NCBI RefSeq assembly: GCF_963855985.1 | Contig: NC_087116.1 | Span: forward strand, 6,225,001 to 6,289,000 | Origin: Ostrinia nubilalis | Taxonomy: Eukaryota; Arthropoda; Insecta; Lepidoptera; Crambidae | Direction of reading: 5' to 3' | Length of the DNA stretch: 64,000 nucleotides | Shown: piece after piece, positions 25,101-39,900 of the stretch | How positions within the stretch are numbered: the first letter of the stretch is position 1 | Layout of the letters: every line of letters begins with the position of its first letter | Translations under genes and position numbers: made by a program | Notes under the pieces: model-generated | The model's input: the letters and a program-made list of their open reading frames with translations, nothing else | Told to the model about the DNA's origin: nothing | Databases searched by the model: none

Positions 25101-28100
25101 CAGTGCGCGTGGACGCACAAGGTCACACAAACCAATCACAGAGCTCTATTCAACGCTGCGAGTCAGATTTGCTGCTTCACTTGAGCAAGCATCGTTTGTG
25201 AATACGGGCGTAAGACCTGATGATGATACATAAAAACCACTCACGCTTCATCTTATTCATCGGGTCGGGCATCTCTCCCTGTTCGAACACGTTGACATCA
25301 GAGATGCTGAAAGGCTTCCTCTTCAGATCCGAAGCGCTCTCCATGAAGTGTTCGCAGAGACGGCTGATACGCGTGAAGTACATGAGGCAGGCTTTACCGC
25401 CGTCGCGGAGGCCCACCTGGGTGATATAACAGACACGGTTATCCCGCCTGGGTGATAATAACAGACACGATTATCCCGCCTGGGTGATATAACAGACACG
25501 GTTATCCCGCCTGGGTGATATAGCAGACACGGTTATCCCGCCTGGGTGATATAACAGACACGGTTATCCCGCCTGGGTGATATAACAGACACGGTTATCC
25601 CGCCTGGGTGATATAACAGACACGGTTATCCCACCTGGGTGATATAACCCCTTCTGACCCACCGCACTACCAAACCACACTACCAGTAGTGTCGTGGGGA
25701 ATATTTTTTCCCTTCTACACTACCAAGCCAGTAGTGTCGTGGGTAATTTTTAAGGGCCATACATCTTCATTCCCATCAACACTACTATAACTAACTGTAA
25801 AATTTGTAAAATTTTGGATTGTTTTGTAATAAATTATGTTTATATGCAACCCTAACCTCTGTGCAATTTTGCAGTTTGACGGAATTTCCTGAAAATAAAA
25901 TATTACCTAAAAGGGCTTATGTACATGTTACGGTTAATGTACAAGTAAAACGCTTTCAAATGCTACCAAACACGGCATATTTATCTTAACTTTATTTTTT
26001 TACTCTGTATGGTTTGTCCGCTAGAGGGCGCCACATTAGATTGTTGTGAAACCCCATATAGCCTATAACCAGCGGACAATTAAGACGCTTCTAATGATTA
26101 TGTCATTTGTCGAATTCTGATAAGTAGTTTAGAAGTTACGAGGGAATAGATGAACATACATACATACATAGCCTGTCAAAATCATAACCCTCCTTTTGCT
26201 TTGCCGTAGTCGGGTAAAAATAATTTATTTTTTGTTTTTCTTTCACGCAAAGTTATATAGGTATAAGCCCTTTTAGGTAATAATTTATTTTCAGTGAATT
26301 CCGTCAAACTGCAAATTTTCAAAGAGGTTAGGGTTGCATATAAACATAATTTATTACAAAATAATCTAAAATTTTACAAATTTTACATTTAGTTATGGTA
26401 GTAGTGTCGATGGGAATGAAGATGTATGTTACCCACGACACTACTGGCTTGGTAGTGCAGAAGGGAAAAAATATTCCCCGCGACACTACTGGTAGTGTGG
26501 TTTGGTAGTGCGGTGGGTCAGAAGGGGATATAACAGACACGATTATCCCGCCTGGGTGATATGGCAGACACGATTATCCCGCCTGCGGGATATAACAGAC
26601 ACGATTATCCCGCCTGGGTGATACAACACACACGATTATCCCGTCTGGGTGATATAACAGACGATTATCCCGCCTGGGTGATATAATAGACACGGTTATC
26701 CCGCCTGGGTGATATAACAGACACGGTTATCCCACCTGAGTGATCTATCAGACACGATTATCCCGCCTGGGTGATATAACAGACACGGTTATCCCGCCTG
26801 GGTGATATAACAGACACGGTTATCCCGCCTGGGTGATATAACAGACACGATTATCCCGGCTGGGTGATATAACAGACACGATTATTCCGCCTGGGTGATA
26901 TAACAGACGATTATCCCGTCTGGGTGATATAACAGACACGGTTATCCCGCCTGAGTGATATAACAGACACGATTATCCCGGTTGGGTGATATAACAGACA
27001 CGATTATTCCGCCTGGGTGATATAACATACACAATTAACCCACATACATGATAGAAGAAATTCGTGGACCTATATCAAAATCATATGGGCGTCATAATGC
27101 ATCATATATGGGCGTTTATCCAGCATACTATATTTAATATCTCAGCCTATATTGTATAATATTCTAATTTAACTAATAAAATAAAAAACTTTTTATAATC
27201 CTAAGCGAAAAAGCTCTTGCATAGAATACACGGTGGTTTTATACTAAGCCACTTACCCTATACCCATAGCGGTCGGCAGGCCACGGGTGGTAGATGTAGT
27301 ACCGGCCACCTTCGTTCCAGATGGCCACTTCATATTCACCTGGGATCTATGAAAAACGGGAAAAACATTATTTTAATTCTGATCCACTCCGATTTCCGTC
27401 ATGTGATTTCTCCAGCCTCAGTTGCACTACCTTACTTTAACAGTAACTATAACTATAATTATAACCGGTGTTTTTATGGAGTTTGACAGACTTGTGACGT
27501 TTGTTATGCTGTAACCGTTGGTGTGGTTGAAACTTAGGACTATATTTCACCGGGACACCATGGCGGCGCAACCAGTCGCCGGCTACCAACAAAATGTAAC
27601 AGCTCTATAGAGAGTTACTCATCTGGTGCCCGTTTGGCTGAAAGCTGTATACATTTTGTTGGTAGCGGCAGGCCTGTTCATCTCCGCGAGTTTACATCGA
27701 AAACAAAACACGCACGATGGCCCACCTACAGGATACTATTCGACAAGGCCTCACATACGAGCGAACATTGACTCACGCACGAGTATTTTTGTGTATGATG
27801 GAAGAAAATAAAGAAAATGGTGTACTAAATACTGTGCAGTATTTAACTGCCTAAATAATAACAAAAACACAGAATGTACTTTTTTAAGTTGCCTCAAGAC
27901 ACTGAGAGGTAAATAAGTAGTTAATATTAACATGATAATTCATGCTAAATCCTATATTTCCTCCGCCATTTTCCGCAGTTTGGCACCTCACGTCACATCA
28001 TTTTACCGAAGTCAGCCCTATAGCTTCGGCGCAGTGCCGATCACTGACGTTTGTCAACAAAATGGTGCTTACTCTTGAGACAGGCTAAATTACACCATAA

Positions 28101-30876
28101 AATATTGTTAATGACATTGAGCCTAAATTTTTTTAAATACCTTCGCGAATTAAAACTTCTGTACGTAGTACTTATTAATATTCTGTGGTAGCGGCGACTG
28201 GTTGCGCCGCCATGGTGTCCCGGTAAAATTTAGCCCTTATAGTTAAAGTAAGATGGTGCAACCCAGGGTTAGAATATAATATAAATAGTTCGTAAGAACT
28301 TACTTGCAAAACTCCCGAATCGGCCTCCTTGAAGAAGTTCTCCAGACCTCTGCACAGATCCAACACCTTCGGGTTCCCAGATACTAGTTTCCCCCACACG
28401 GCTATTCCACGAAGCTGTAAAACAATGTAATTAAAATTGATTGCTTGTCTAGCATAAAAAAAGTGGAAAATATCCTAAAGCTATGAAGCCTTTGCCATGA
28501 ACCTGGATGTTTCAAAGGCGTTTGACAGAAACTAGTAGTTCTAAGACTAGGTGCAGACCATCGATTTTTAGTTGGCCGATAGTTGTGCCCGATTTAAAAT
28601 AGTATGAAGAATCGGCCAAATTGAATCGGCGTAATGTGCGCACTTCCATACATGTCCATTCTGATCAACTGCCCAACTAAACTATCGGCCGACAAAAAAT
28701 CAATGGCTAAAAGTAAGCCTATACAAAACTTGAAGTAGCCTCACAACCAGATTGGCCTGCGTGAGGAGTATTAATAGACCAAATCTTCCATTTGCCTCTG
28801 GTAAATTGGAGAGGGCTGTGCTCCTGCTGAATGATGATGGCCGATGATGAACAGCGTACTTTCTAAAAGAACGGCCGTTTCTAGACAGGATTGTAGGAGG
28901 CGTTCCTCAAGGCTCCTGGATCACCCTCTCTCTACCAGAGGCAAATGGAGAATTGAAAAAACTGAGCGCCAATAGTCCAACGATCTTGTCAGACTGGCCG
29001 ACTCGAGATCCGAGGAACGCTAGTCAAATATTTTAATAGTTTTCTAACATAAGTAATTTTCAATATGTTTACCTTATGCTTGTATTCCGTGTCTCTCATC
29101 CTGAAGGTCTCCTTCAGCTCACCGAGGACCAGCCTCCTGATGGGTCCACCTCGTTCCACCAAGGACTCCTGATCGGACAACACGTTATTGAAAATCCACT
29201 AGCAATCGATTCTTGAATGGGCTAAATACCATATCTACCTAAATATGCAAAAAAATATATCTAAGTCTGCTACAGTTTTATGCTTAGAACGTGAAACCTA
29301 TTTATAATTTTGGTTTGGAGATATATAGAAGATCTAGCCAAGAAAAGGCGAGACTTATCCAATCTGTTCTTTCCATTCTACTACTGCAACTCCTGTACAG
29401 ACAGGATCTGCTGCTTGATCGCCAATGAAAGTCAACCAGTGAAAGCTCTATGAAAAGGGCTAGCTATGAAAGCTAGCTAAAAATAAAGTGAAAGCACGGG
29501 ACGGCATGGGTTTACTAATGGAAAAAAATGGAAAAAAATAGACAAAAGCACAGAAACAACACACAAACAGGTGATGCTGACATTAGCAGCTGAAAATCAG
29601 CAAAACTACAAGCTACAGGTTCATCCTCTCAGAATACTGACCCTGTACAAATTATACCCCACGTCCAAGGTCTCGTCCAGGGTGTCTTCATTCCAGGCCC
29701 GTGCCCGCAGACGACGCAGCATGGCCAGTGCGGCCACGCAGCAGGATACTCCGGTGTATGACTTGAACGTTTGGTACCTGAATATGGAAACTGGGTACAT
29801 CCTTTGAAGAGAGGTGGCATTTCTAAACACTTGACCGGGCTAAATGTTGCCTTATGAATATGTAGATGACATGAGCATAATATGTTTCCTGTGGTTCTGC
29901 CTATGATCCACACCACTGTCGGGTCTATTCTTACTTCTCGTTCCCACCGCTGCAACTCCTGTGTAGCCAGGATCTACAGTGGACTGCCAACAACCCAACC
30001 AGTGAAGGTCAAGTTTGTTTCAGGGGAAAGTTAAACTGTCATTGGACCCGCAACTAAATTAATCAGAAGAATGAGGAGAAGAAAGAAGATTGATGAAAAA
30101 ACATTGGTCGTAACAGTGTATGCAATGGAAAATCTCAATGAGTTTACCCTATGTCTAAATAGCTCAGAGATCAGAGCAGTCAGCCATCAAAACGTCGTGG
30201 GTCCGATGATCCCTATCTTGAGAAATTAGATTCGTTCATTCGTTCGTTTCAGCCGAAAGACGTCCACTGCTGGACAAAGGCCTTCCACAAAGACCGGTCC
30301 TCCGCCGCTCGCATCCAGGCACCTCCTGCGACCTTCACCAGATCGTCGGTCCACCTAGTGGGAGGCCTGCCCCCGCTACGTCTTCCGGCTTCAAGATATT
30401 AGAAACATAGGAGGAGTTCGAAGTTAAAGCAATTTTTATTTTATTTATTTTTATTTTATTTTATTTATTTGGAATAACAACAGCCGACAAATATAATAGA
30501 CTTAAATCAAATATTTTTCTTAAACTAATTAGGCCAAAAAGGTTATCCACAGCATTAACGAATTTTGCTTAAACTATCAAGTTAAAAACAGTAAAGAAAT
30601 TTATATAGACACCTGACCACAATTCTATACTGCCCCATGATAATATGTTTGGCAAGATCAAGTGTTGTGTTAAATGATCCAGTCCACACACACATCGATA
30701 AATACTGGTTTGTAAAAATATATTCGTCGCAAAACAAACAAATTTAATTAAAACAAACAACAACAACAAATTTGTAAATAGTTTTTATCATTACTAATTT
30801 TTAAATTTTAGTTTTTAAGTAATTTTAAGTTTATGTAAATCCCAATCCCAACTAATATTATAAATGCGAAAGTAAC

Positions 30877-30913
<37 letters not shown>

Positions 30914-33900
30914 GAACGCTTTCCCGCTTAAACCTCGCAACCGATTTTGATGAAATTTGGCATAGAGATAGTTTGAGTCCCGGGAAAGAACATAGGATAG
31001 TTTTTATCCCGGTTTTTGAAACAGGGACGCGCGCGATAAAGTTTTTCTGTGACAGACAAAATTCCACGCGGGCGAAGCCGCGGGCGGAAAGCTAGTCTAT
31101 ATATACAGGGTGTCCCAAAAACAATGGATAACCCTGTAACCATCGATAGGCCTCGCCATGGCCTCCCTAACATCCAATTTTGACCCCAGTAAAAATATCA
31201 CCGTTTTCAAGATTTTCAAGTTTTAGTGCATTTTTAGAAAATTGCCACCTGCGATTACTTTTTCTCATGCCATTTCTACAAATGAGGATACTTTTCAATC
31301 TAGTTTTTTTCCTTATCACAAGGGATAGTTCGGCTATCAAAAGAAAAGATTAAAGTTCAACAAACTAGTTTAAAAGTATGAAAATTTTAAGAAATTGCAG
31401 AGAAGAAGGAAAAATTAATTCATTGTCTTGCACTTTTGATCAGCCATCGTGTAAAAAAAATGTAAGAAGACCATCGTGCCCATTACCTTAAAAACTTCCT
31501 TGGTTAATTGAGATTCTAAAAAGGTATCACAAGCCTATGTATTCTGTATTATTTTTATCTTATGGCTACTTGAATAGCAACTGGTATGAAAACTGCAAAA
31601 ATGAGTTTTTCTCGTAATAGTTAAACTAGGACTGCATAGTGGTATTAAATACAAATGGATAATTTTTAGCGTAGGAATTTTAATAAAGCAACATTTAATC
31701 ATCATCATCATCATCATTTCAGCCATAGGACGTCCACTGCTGAACATAGGCCTGTACCCCAATGATTTTCATAATGACCGCTTGGTAGCGGCCTGCATCC
31801 AGCACCTTCCTGCTTACCTTTATGAGGTCGTCGGTCCACTTTGTAGGTGGACGTGATACGACGCGCTTTCCGGTACGTGGCCTCCACTTGAACCCTGTTG
31901 CCCCATTGGCCGTCCGTGCTGCGTTTTTGTGATTACTTAATTTTTGTTTTAAACCTTATAAATGTGCCTATAGACAGATATCCGTGATAATACACGGCTC
32001 GGAAACGTGGATTTTTTGGACAGCGTGCTATGGAAGGGGCTATGCTCGGGTTTCTTTATGAAATCGTATCAGAAATTAGGAGATCCGTAAACGACCTAAA
32101 GTCGCTGACATACCTTGACGGATCACCAAGCTGAAGTGGCAATGGGCAGGGCACAGTAGTTTGCAGAACTGAGGGAGCAGGGTTAAAGTGGAGGCTACGT
32201 ACCGGAAAGCGCATCGTAGGACGTCCACCTACAAAGTGGACCGACGACCTCATAAAGGTAAGCAGGAAGGTGTTGGATGCAGGCCGCTACCAAGCGGCCA
32301 TTATGAAAATCATTGGGGTACAGGCCTATGTTCAGCAGTGGACGTCCTATGGCTGAAATGATGATGATGATGATGATTAAATGTTGCTTTATTAAAATTC
32401 CTACGCTAAAAATTATCCATTTGTATTTAATACCACTATGCAGTCCTAGTTTAACTATTACGAGAAAAACTCATTTTTGCAGTTTTCATACCAGTTGCTA
32501 TTCAAGTAGCCATAAGATAAAAATAATACAGAATACATAGGCTTGTGATACCTTTTTAGAATCTCAATTAACCAAGGAAGTTTTTAAGGTAATGGGCACG
32601 ATGGTCTTCTTACATTTTTTTTACACGATGGCTGATCAAAAGTGCAAGACAATGAATTAATTTTTCCTTCTTCTCTGCAATTTCTTAAAATTTTCATACT
32701 TTTAAACTAGTTTGTTGAACTTTAATCTTTTCTATTGATAGCCCAACTATCCCTTGTGATAAGGAAAAAAACTAGATTGAAAAGTATCCTCATTTGTAGA
32801 AATGGCATGAGAAAAAGTAATCGCAGGTGGCAATTTTCTAAAAATGCACAAAAACTTAAAAATCTTGAAAACGGTGATATTTTTACTGGGGTCAAAATTG
32901 GACGTTAGGGAGACCATGGCGAGGCCTATCGATGGTTACAGGGTTATCCATTGTTTTTGGGACACCCTGTATAAAAGAAAGTCGTGTTAGTTACACCACT
33001 TATAACTCAAGAACGGCTGAACCGATTTAGCTGAAAATTGTCAGGGAGGTAGTTTAGAGCCAGGAGAAGGATATAGGATACTTTTTATCCCGTTCGAAAT
33101 TAAAAAAAAAGTCTGCTTATTTATTGCCATTAAGGCGGAACAAAGTTCGCCGGGTCAGCTAGTATATTATAAAATTATTGTTTTATTGAATAAAAAATTA
33201 GTCTTGATTAAAACAAACTATATAAGATATAAGATAATATTTGTATAGTATAAATAAATAAAGTAAATAATAATGGCAATAAATGCGTTACTTCACATGA
33301 ATATCTTTCTGACATTGTCTAGGAATAATTTTTTGCTACCCATGAAAAGATCTATTTCACTGAACTCCCTATTATAAGTATTAGCGAGTCTAGCTAGCAC
33401 AGCATTGCTGCCGTAGTTAGTGGCATATAGTTAGTGGCAATATTTTCATCTGCACTCACCTGTAGCTAGCCATGTGCCTGGTACCCCTCATGATCCACCG
33501 CTCCACGTCCAACTGCTGGAACTGCGAGTGGTAGTTCTTGTTGGCGATCTCCACCGGACTGTGGATCACTGTCTCCGATTTCGGACGGGGTATCATGTCG
33601 TCTCTGTTCGATTGGTGAAGAGGAAAAGAGAGATTAGGAACATATTGTCGTCTCTGTTCGATTGGTGAAGAGGAAAAGAGAGATTAGGAACATATCGTCT
33701 CTGTTGGATTGATGAAAAAGGAAAGAGAGCTTAACTATCTTTTGGAATGGAAAAACGTTGACTGCTGGTTAAAGGTCTCTCTCAAAGGATTTCAAGAGAA
33801 AATAGCTAAAATAATCTTTCGCAATTAGTAATTTGTTTTTGCACAAATTAGCCCCTCGTGGTAGGCTGAATATTATGCTTGTGTTACGAGTGGGATCACC

Positions 33901-36900
33901 ACAAAAGTCAAGCAGCGTGGGGTTTGAACCCGCGTTCCTCGGATCTCGAGTCGGCCTGTACGACCCATTCACCGTTCGGTTATCGTGGCTTCCATTGCTG
34001 GACAAAGGCCCCTCCCATGGGGTTTCAAGAGCAAATTGATCCTGCTATGCCTGCATCCAAGCGCTTTTAGTGATCTTTATCAAGGTCGTCAGGCCATCAA
34101 GTGGGAAGTCTGAACTAAAGACAATGTAGGAGGGAGATATGGAAGCGGCACGGAAGGGTGTTTTTGTGACGTCAAACGTCAGTGAGACTTCAGATGTGCT
34201 TCAGACTTGTATGTTCTGTCATGTCATATTATTATGTCTCCCCTTCCGTGTTGGAGGTAAGATAGCCAGTTCCTCTGTAGTTGAAGTTTCTGGGTGAAGC
34301 TCGTATCCACCTTCGGCTTGATTGTCACTTTCCATCAGGTGAAGGCTTCCACGATGTGGTTAAAAAAAAGATCAGTATATTCCACACTCACCTGCCATAG
34401 TTGTGCCCATCACTCCGAGGGCAATAGAGGAAGAAGTCCTCTCCCCTCATGGACATGATCTGATCTTGGGTTGGAGCTGGTGGGGCCCTCTCTGGAGCCA
34501 TTGGCAGTTGAGGAGGAGGCTACAAAGATATGGGAAGATAGTTAGTTAGTTAGTTTTGCAGGGCAATCGAATACCACACTTAGGGAGGATATAAACCGGA
34601 CTATTCCCACCTCTCGTTCCCACCGCTGCAACTCCTGTGTAGCCAGGATCTACAGCTTGACCGCCAATAACCCAACCAGTGAAGGTCAAGTTTGTCCCGG
34701 GGGAAAGTTAAACTGTCATTGGACCCGCAAAGAAATTAATCAGAAGAACGGGAGAAGAAGAATGGGAGACTGACGAATCTAGATAACTGGGGCACCGCAG
34801 TTGTTATTATGGATGATTTCATCATCATCATTACAGCCATAGCACGTCCACTGCTGAACATAGGCCTCCCCCAATGATTTCCACATCGCCCCGTTGGTAG
34901 CGGCCTGCATCCAGCGCCTTCCTGCTATCATTATGAGGTCGGCGCTCCACGTTGTGGATGGACGTCCTACGCTGGATTTGTTATGGATGATTTAGCAACT
35001 AAATTAAGCAAGCAAAAAAGCATAGTGGATCATTGATTATGTTAGTATAGAAGCTTGATTGTTACAGCTTCAAACTGACCGCAAACATTCACTTATTCGA
35101 TGTATTACGAACAGTTAAAATGCATTAAAACACTGTAGCTGTAATGGCCTTACCTCCTTCGGAGTCTTCTGGTAGAAGTCCCTGACCTTCTTCCTTGAAG
35201 TGGCCCTCGATGTGGCTAGACTGACTGCACTCAGAGAACATTGCGGGTATTGGCCCTGAAAATTTTTTAAACACCCTCAAAAAAGCAGTCTATGGGCAAA
35301 CGACGGTGCATAAATTAGTATCTTAAAGCTTCAATCACACCAACGCGTGCAGATCGCTATCACCAGCGCGATCACGAAGCGATCATAAACCAATGACAGG
35401 CTGCGCGAACTGTCATGGGTCGCGCGACCTGTCATTGGCCTATGATTGCGTTGGTGTGGTTGCAGCTTAAGTAATTTTAAGGTTGATTTTGAAATGTGCT
35501 ATCGATAGGACTACAATAAAAAAAGGAGTGTACCTACATACACAAAGTGCCTTGGAATTTTGCAAACATGCTACTTCAAGGTCTTGGTGCAACAAGGCTT
35601 AGATTTACCCTAAAAATGACAAAAATGAAATTTTCAATGGGTGCATCAAATAGTTCTAATAATAATTCTAATAGTTTATTCAGTACATAGGCCCTTTCCA
35701 GGGCACTTATACACATCCCAAATATAGCTTGCCCTACAACCACTGGTTGCATTGCATTGCATTTGGTTCTGACAGAGTAGAATAGGAGCATCCACTCTTC
35801 CCGTGGATGTCGTAAGAGGTAACTAAGGGAGGAGGAATATAATATCCCGTCAGTTCCTTTAGATCAGCGATCGGATAGACAAAGCGTCTTCAAGCTAAGT
35901 ATCTTAGCCTTGATTGAATATCAGAAGATTCGTTCTACCTTAAATAAACAGTTAAATCCTAAGCTAGATAGATGGACTCGCTTTTCCGAGTCCATCTAAG
36001 AGTGAACAAGCCAAAGCAAGAGATGAAGCCACAGACGAATGTTCTAAAGTCTGATTTTTTAATTCGACGGAATTTTGACATTTCAGAAGTGTTGCTAACA
36101 TTGAAACATTCCCACTAAGAATGGAGAGCATTTTCACAAATTAAAAAATAATCCTTTCTTGAATTTAAGGTTTCATTTGAAAAACTAAGGCTTAAAAATG
36201 TACTGATCATTTCAAAATGGTTATTTGAATTTTTATTATCATATTTTTGAAGTTACAAAAAAAATTGGGAAATTATTTTTCTATTACTGGACTCCCTGGC
36301 CAATAATCCATGGGTTACAAACCTTTTTTATGAAAATCCTTTTGTTAATAAAATCTTAGCTTCATAAAATAACCAATTTAACAAGATGCCAATTTTATAA
36401 TCCAAGTTGATTATGATGACGATAATGATGGTTGATGATCAATACATATTTTCGTTTATGATAATATGTTGTTTTACTGTGTTAAAAACACGTTTTTTTC
36501 TATTTAATCTCTAAAATGTACATAATAATTAGTGTACATTGATTTCACAAAACAAACAATAGTTCATTCTTGTAAGTTGTACTTGATGAAATTTCATTTC
36601 ATATTATTTATTAATAATTCAAAGCAAAAAAGGCTTATTACCTCTGAATTGTCAAAAAATGACAGCTGTCAGAATTCCGTCGAATTAAAAATCGGACTTT
36701 AGGTAGGGCAATAACTCACTGAGCCGTTTCATTGATCGACACCGTCGGGTTTTAGTGGGTATGCCTTGCTCTTAAAAGGGTGGATGAACGGAACAAGCCG
36801 TGGATACGAACCTCCTTGAGCTTCTTTTCGATAAGCGCGTTGATGTTGATACTGTCCCACTCACTCTTGCAGTGGATCTTGAGCGCTTTCAAGTCAAGCT

Positions 36901-39900
36901 CGTAGTTGGGCTCGCGGATCAGCGGCTCTTTCTGGACCACCTAGATTGGGAAGATCATCTTAGGGCTGATTTTACCAGCGTCGGATAACTTAACTGAAGA
37001 ATTAAGTTCGGCATATTGACAGTTTTAGTATGGGAAATATGTCAAAATGACAAGTTTATTTTTCAGTTAATTGTTATTCGACGATAGTCAGCCCTTAGGC
37101 TGGGTTGCAAGGAACCGTGATCTCCAGCCCGACCACAATCGTCCTCTTATTACTCAAAAAGTACAAGGCACAAATTCTTGGGATAAGTGGCACAGTAAAA
37201 CACAATTTATTAAAATTACCATTTTGTGCCACAGTAAAAACTCCGTTCCATGTCGTGGTCGGGTCAGGAATCATAACACGGGTTGCACCATCTTACTTTA
37301 ACTTTGACAAACGTCAAAAATCTGTCAAACTCCACACAAAAAACACCGGTTATCGTCAAAGTTACGGTCAAAGTTAGGTGGTGGTCAAAGTGCAGAGAAA
37401 CTATCTATCGTAAGCTAAATTCTTGCTCTATTTTGAAAAGAATTAAAACTTAAGTTAGTTGCAGCTGCTGCATTAGTGTTCTGAAATTCTTTTGGTTGTC
37501 ATTGTTTTTCACTCTGCCTCAGTTGAAATTAATATCAAATGTAAAACTTACATCAATATTAGTGAGGGTGATGTAAGGTTTCGGCGTGCCCTTTTTCGCA
37601 GAATCCAAGTCCCCGTAGTTTGCCAAGAAGTCCAGCACGAACGAAGTGATTCCAGCGTATCTGAGGAAGGCGCCTGCACCACACCTGAAGAAAAACCATT
37701 TTTAAATACTAGCCGACTTCTCAAACTCGTACCGCTTAGGATGTCATACTAAAACATACGTACTACAACATAGTCTAGTGCCAAACCAGCCCCCATAGAA
37801 AAGTGGAAAGACGTGACAGTTGTAATTTCTAAAGGCCTTCGCTCCACCGTTTTCTGTATGGAGTTTTAAGTTTTTCAACTTGACTAGAGTGGCAGGAACC
37901 AGTAATTTAAATCCTCAAACCGAAAAACCTTCTGTTGAATATGTCGTCGCTACGTATTTCTGCCAATCCGAAATTGAAAAATTCAACAGAAAATTAATGT
38001 TTTAGTATGAAATTGAATGGTCTGCTGATTCGAGCAGCGCTCCTAGATACGGGCAGCGCAGTACCAGTTGCTGTGGATATTATTATCCTTGGGGGAGATC
38101 TTTATCCAACAGTGGACTACGGGTTTATGAGGTACTGGTGCACCAAACATTCGTTTGTTTCAGCCGTAAGACGTCCACTGCTGGACTAAGGCCTCCTCCA
38201 AGGATTTCCACAAAGACCGGTCCTGCGCCGCTCGCATCCAGGCACCTCCCGCGACCTTCATCAGAGGGCCTATTATGAGTTTTCGTCAAAAAATTACATT
38301 AAATCTATGACGGATTGTACAGCGCTCCTAGCGGAAAACGTCAAAAACTAAAATTTTCATAGATTTTTTAAACACGCTCACTGTAAACTCACACACAGCC
38401 CACAGATCGTCGGTCCACCTAGCTGGTGGGAGGCCTGCACCAACATTAAAGATAAGTGATAGACTTACAAAGCGTCCGGCTGTCCGTTCTGATTCAACGA
38501 GTGGGGGTCAAAGATGTAGCAGACCGTCTTGACCTGGGAGCCGGCCTCCGGCGGAGGCGGGTGTCCCCACATTAGGAAGTGCCTCGTCCCTCCGATAGAG
38601 AGGATCGTCATATAGGTGGTGCCGGCTCTCTTCTCCATCATCCTGGGAAATAAAAGTGTAAGGGAGAAGCCACACGATGCGGCGTCCTGCATATAAAAAT
38701 CAATGATATGCCAGACGGTGCGTTCCGGCACCGCACCGCAGGCACGCACTTCGATTGAGCGAGACGGTGCCGTATTGCGGCGCCACATACCACATGTGTA
38801 CAGAAATATAGGTACAAGTATAGCGACTACTGACGCTGTATCGAGCTTCCGGAAAGCTTCCAGTGCGATGTACTGTAGAATCTGTAGTCGCAGCTCAGCT
38901 TCTAAAAAGCAGCTAAATCGCCGATCGCCAATGCTACACGTAGCATGTGTGCTGTGGCTCTTAAATACTTTATTCTAAGATCGTTTCATCCACTCGGACG
39001 CGCCCCGGCAATGTTTGGTCTCGGTCGCGCGGGGTGCGGGGAGTGTGGTCCGAGCAATCCGTAAGGCATTATTGTAGTGTGCGTGTGCACTCATGGAGCA
39101 TTTAGCGTGTACCGATAACACTCAAACATTAGCGGAAGAATGGTGGGGCGCGTCTTCGTGGATGAAACTATCTATACCATAAATTATTTTTGGACATGGG
39201 AATTATTTTGGACTCTTCTCCTAGGTTGTTAGAAGACCTCAGTCCTACTTTATTTTGACTAAATTTTTATTACTCACGACATCAAGTCCGGCTCAGCTTG
39301 TATATTGTCCGGGTGCTTCGCCAACAGTCCTTTGTCTGTCTCCAGCATCTTGACGGTGTACTTGGTGTCGTGGAGAAAGAATGACGTCAGAAGTTGATTG
39401 AGTTGCAGGGCTGGCTTTCCTGGAGGAATGAATGGTGATATTGAAATAGGTCCGATTTCCCACCAACCTGTATTTTTCCCTAGAGTTCACAAGGAATTTT
39501 CCCTTTGGATCAAAGTTGAAATCTCAAAATTAGTAATTTACTAAAAGGAGTTTGAAATGTTGGCAGCTAGAATTTTTTTAAGTTAGCATGACGAGGAGTT
39601 AGCACAATAAATAGATAGCACAATAAGGAGTTAGCACAATCAGGAGCTAGCGTAATGAGGAGAAAGCATAATGGGGACTAAGCAATTTATAAGTTAGCAA
39701 GTGCTCTGAAAGAAAAAATCCAGGCCTCTTCAAGGAGAGAGTAAATAGACGCTTACCATGTAACGTATACGTGCCATCCTAGACCTCGTTCGTTTCAGCC
39801 AAATGACGTCCACTGGACAAAGGCCTCCTCCAAGGCTTTCCGTCCTAGACCTCACTTAACATCAGGTGTGATGGCAGTCAAATACCTGCTTTGTTCTGCA

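Larger units (their letters stand above)
25245..29777 (-). other. Module 2 of the 24-exon gene (exons 14-18)
   Basis: These exons encode residues about 580-780. A Cys-Cys helix-like segment (SCCVAALAMLRRLRARAW) is followed by a long helical part and then EVAIWNEGGRYYIYHPWPADRYG at the place where modules 1 and 3 have F-D-P-H. The Asp of D-x-H is missing here (Y-H-P-W), so if the modules are peptidase-like this copy should be inactive. The module ends with a helix containing CLMYFTRISRLCEHF. Homology between modules rests on my reading of shared order and motifs, not on an alignment score. Confidence 0.45.

Noticed and set aside
31535..32540. Twin 75-codon Met-rich ORFs
   Set aside because: They arise from the (GAT)n tail in the two arms of the foldback element and are not genes.
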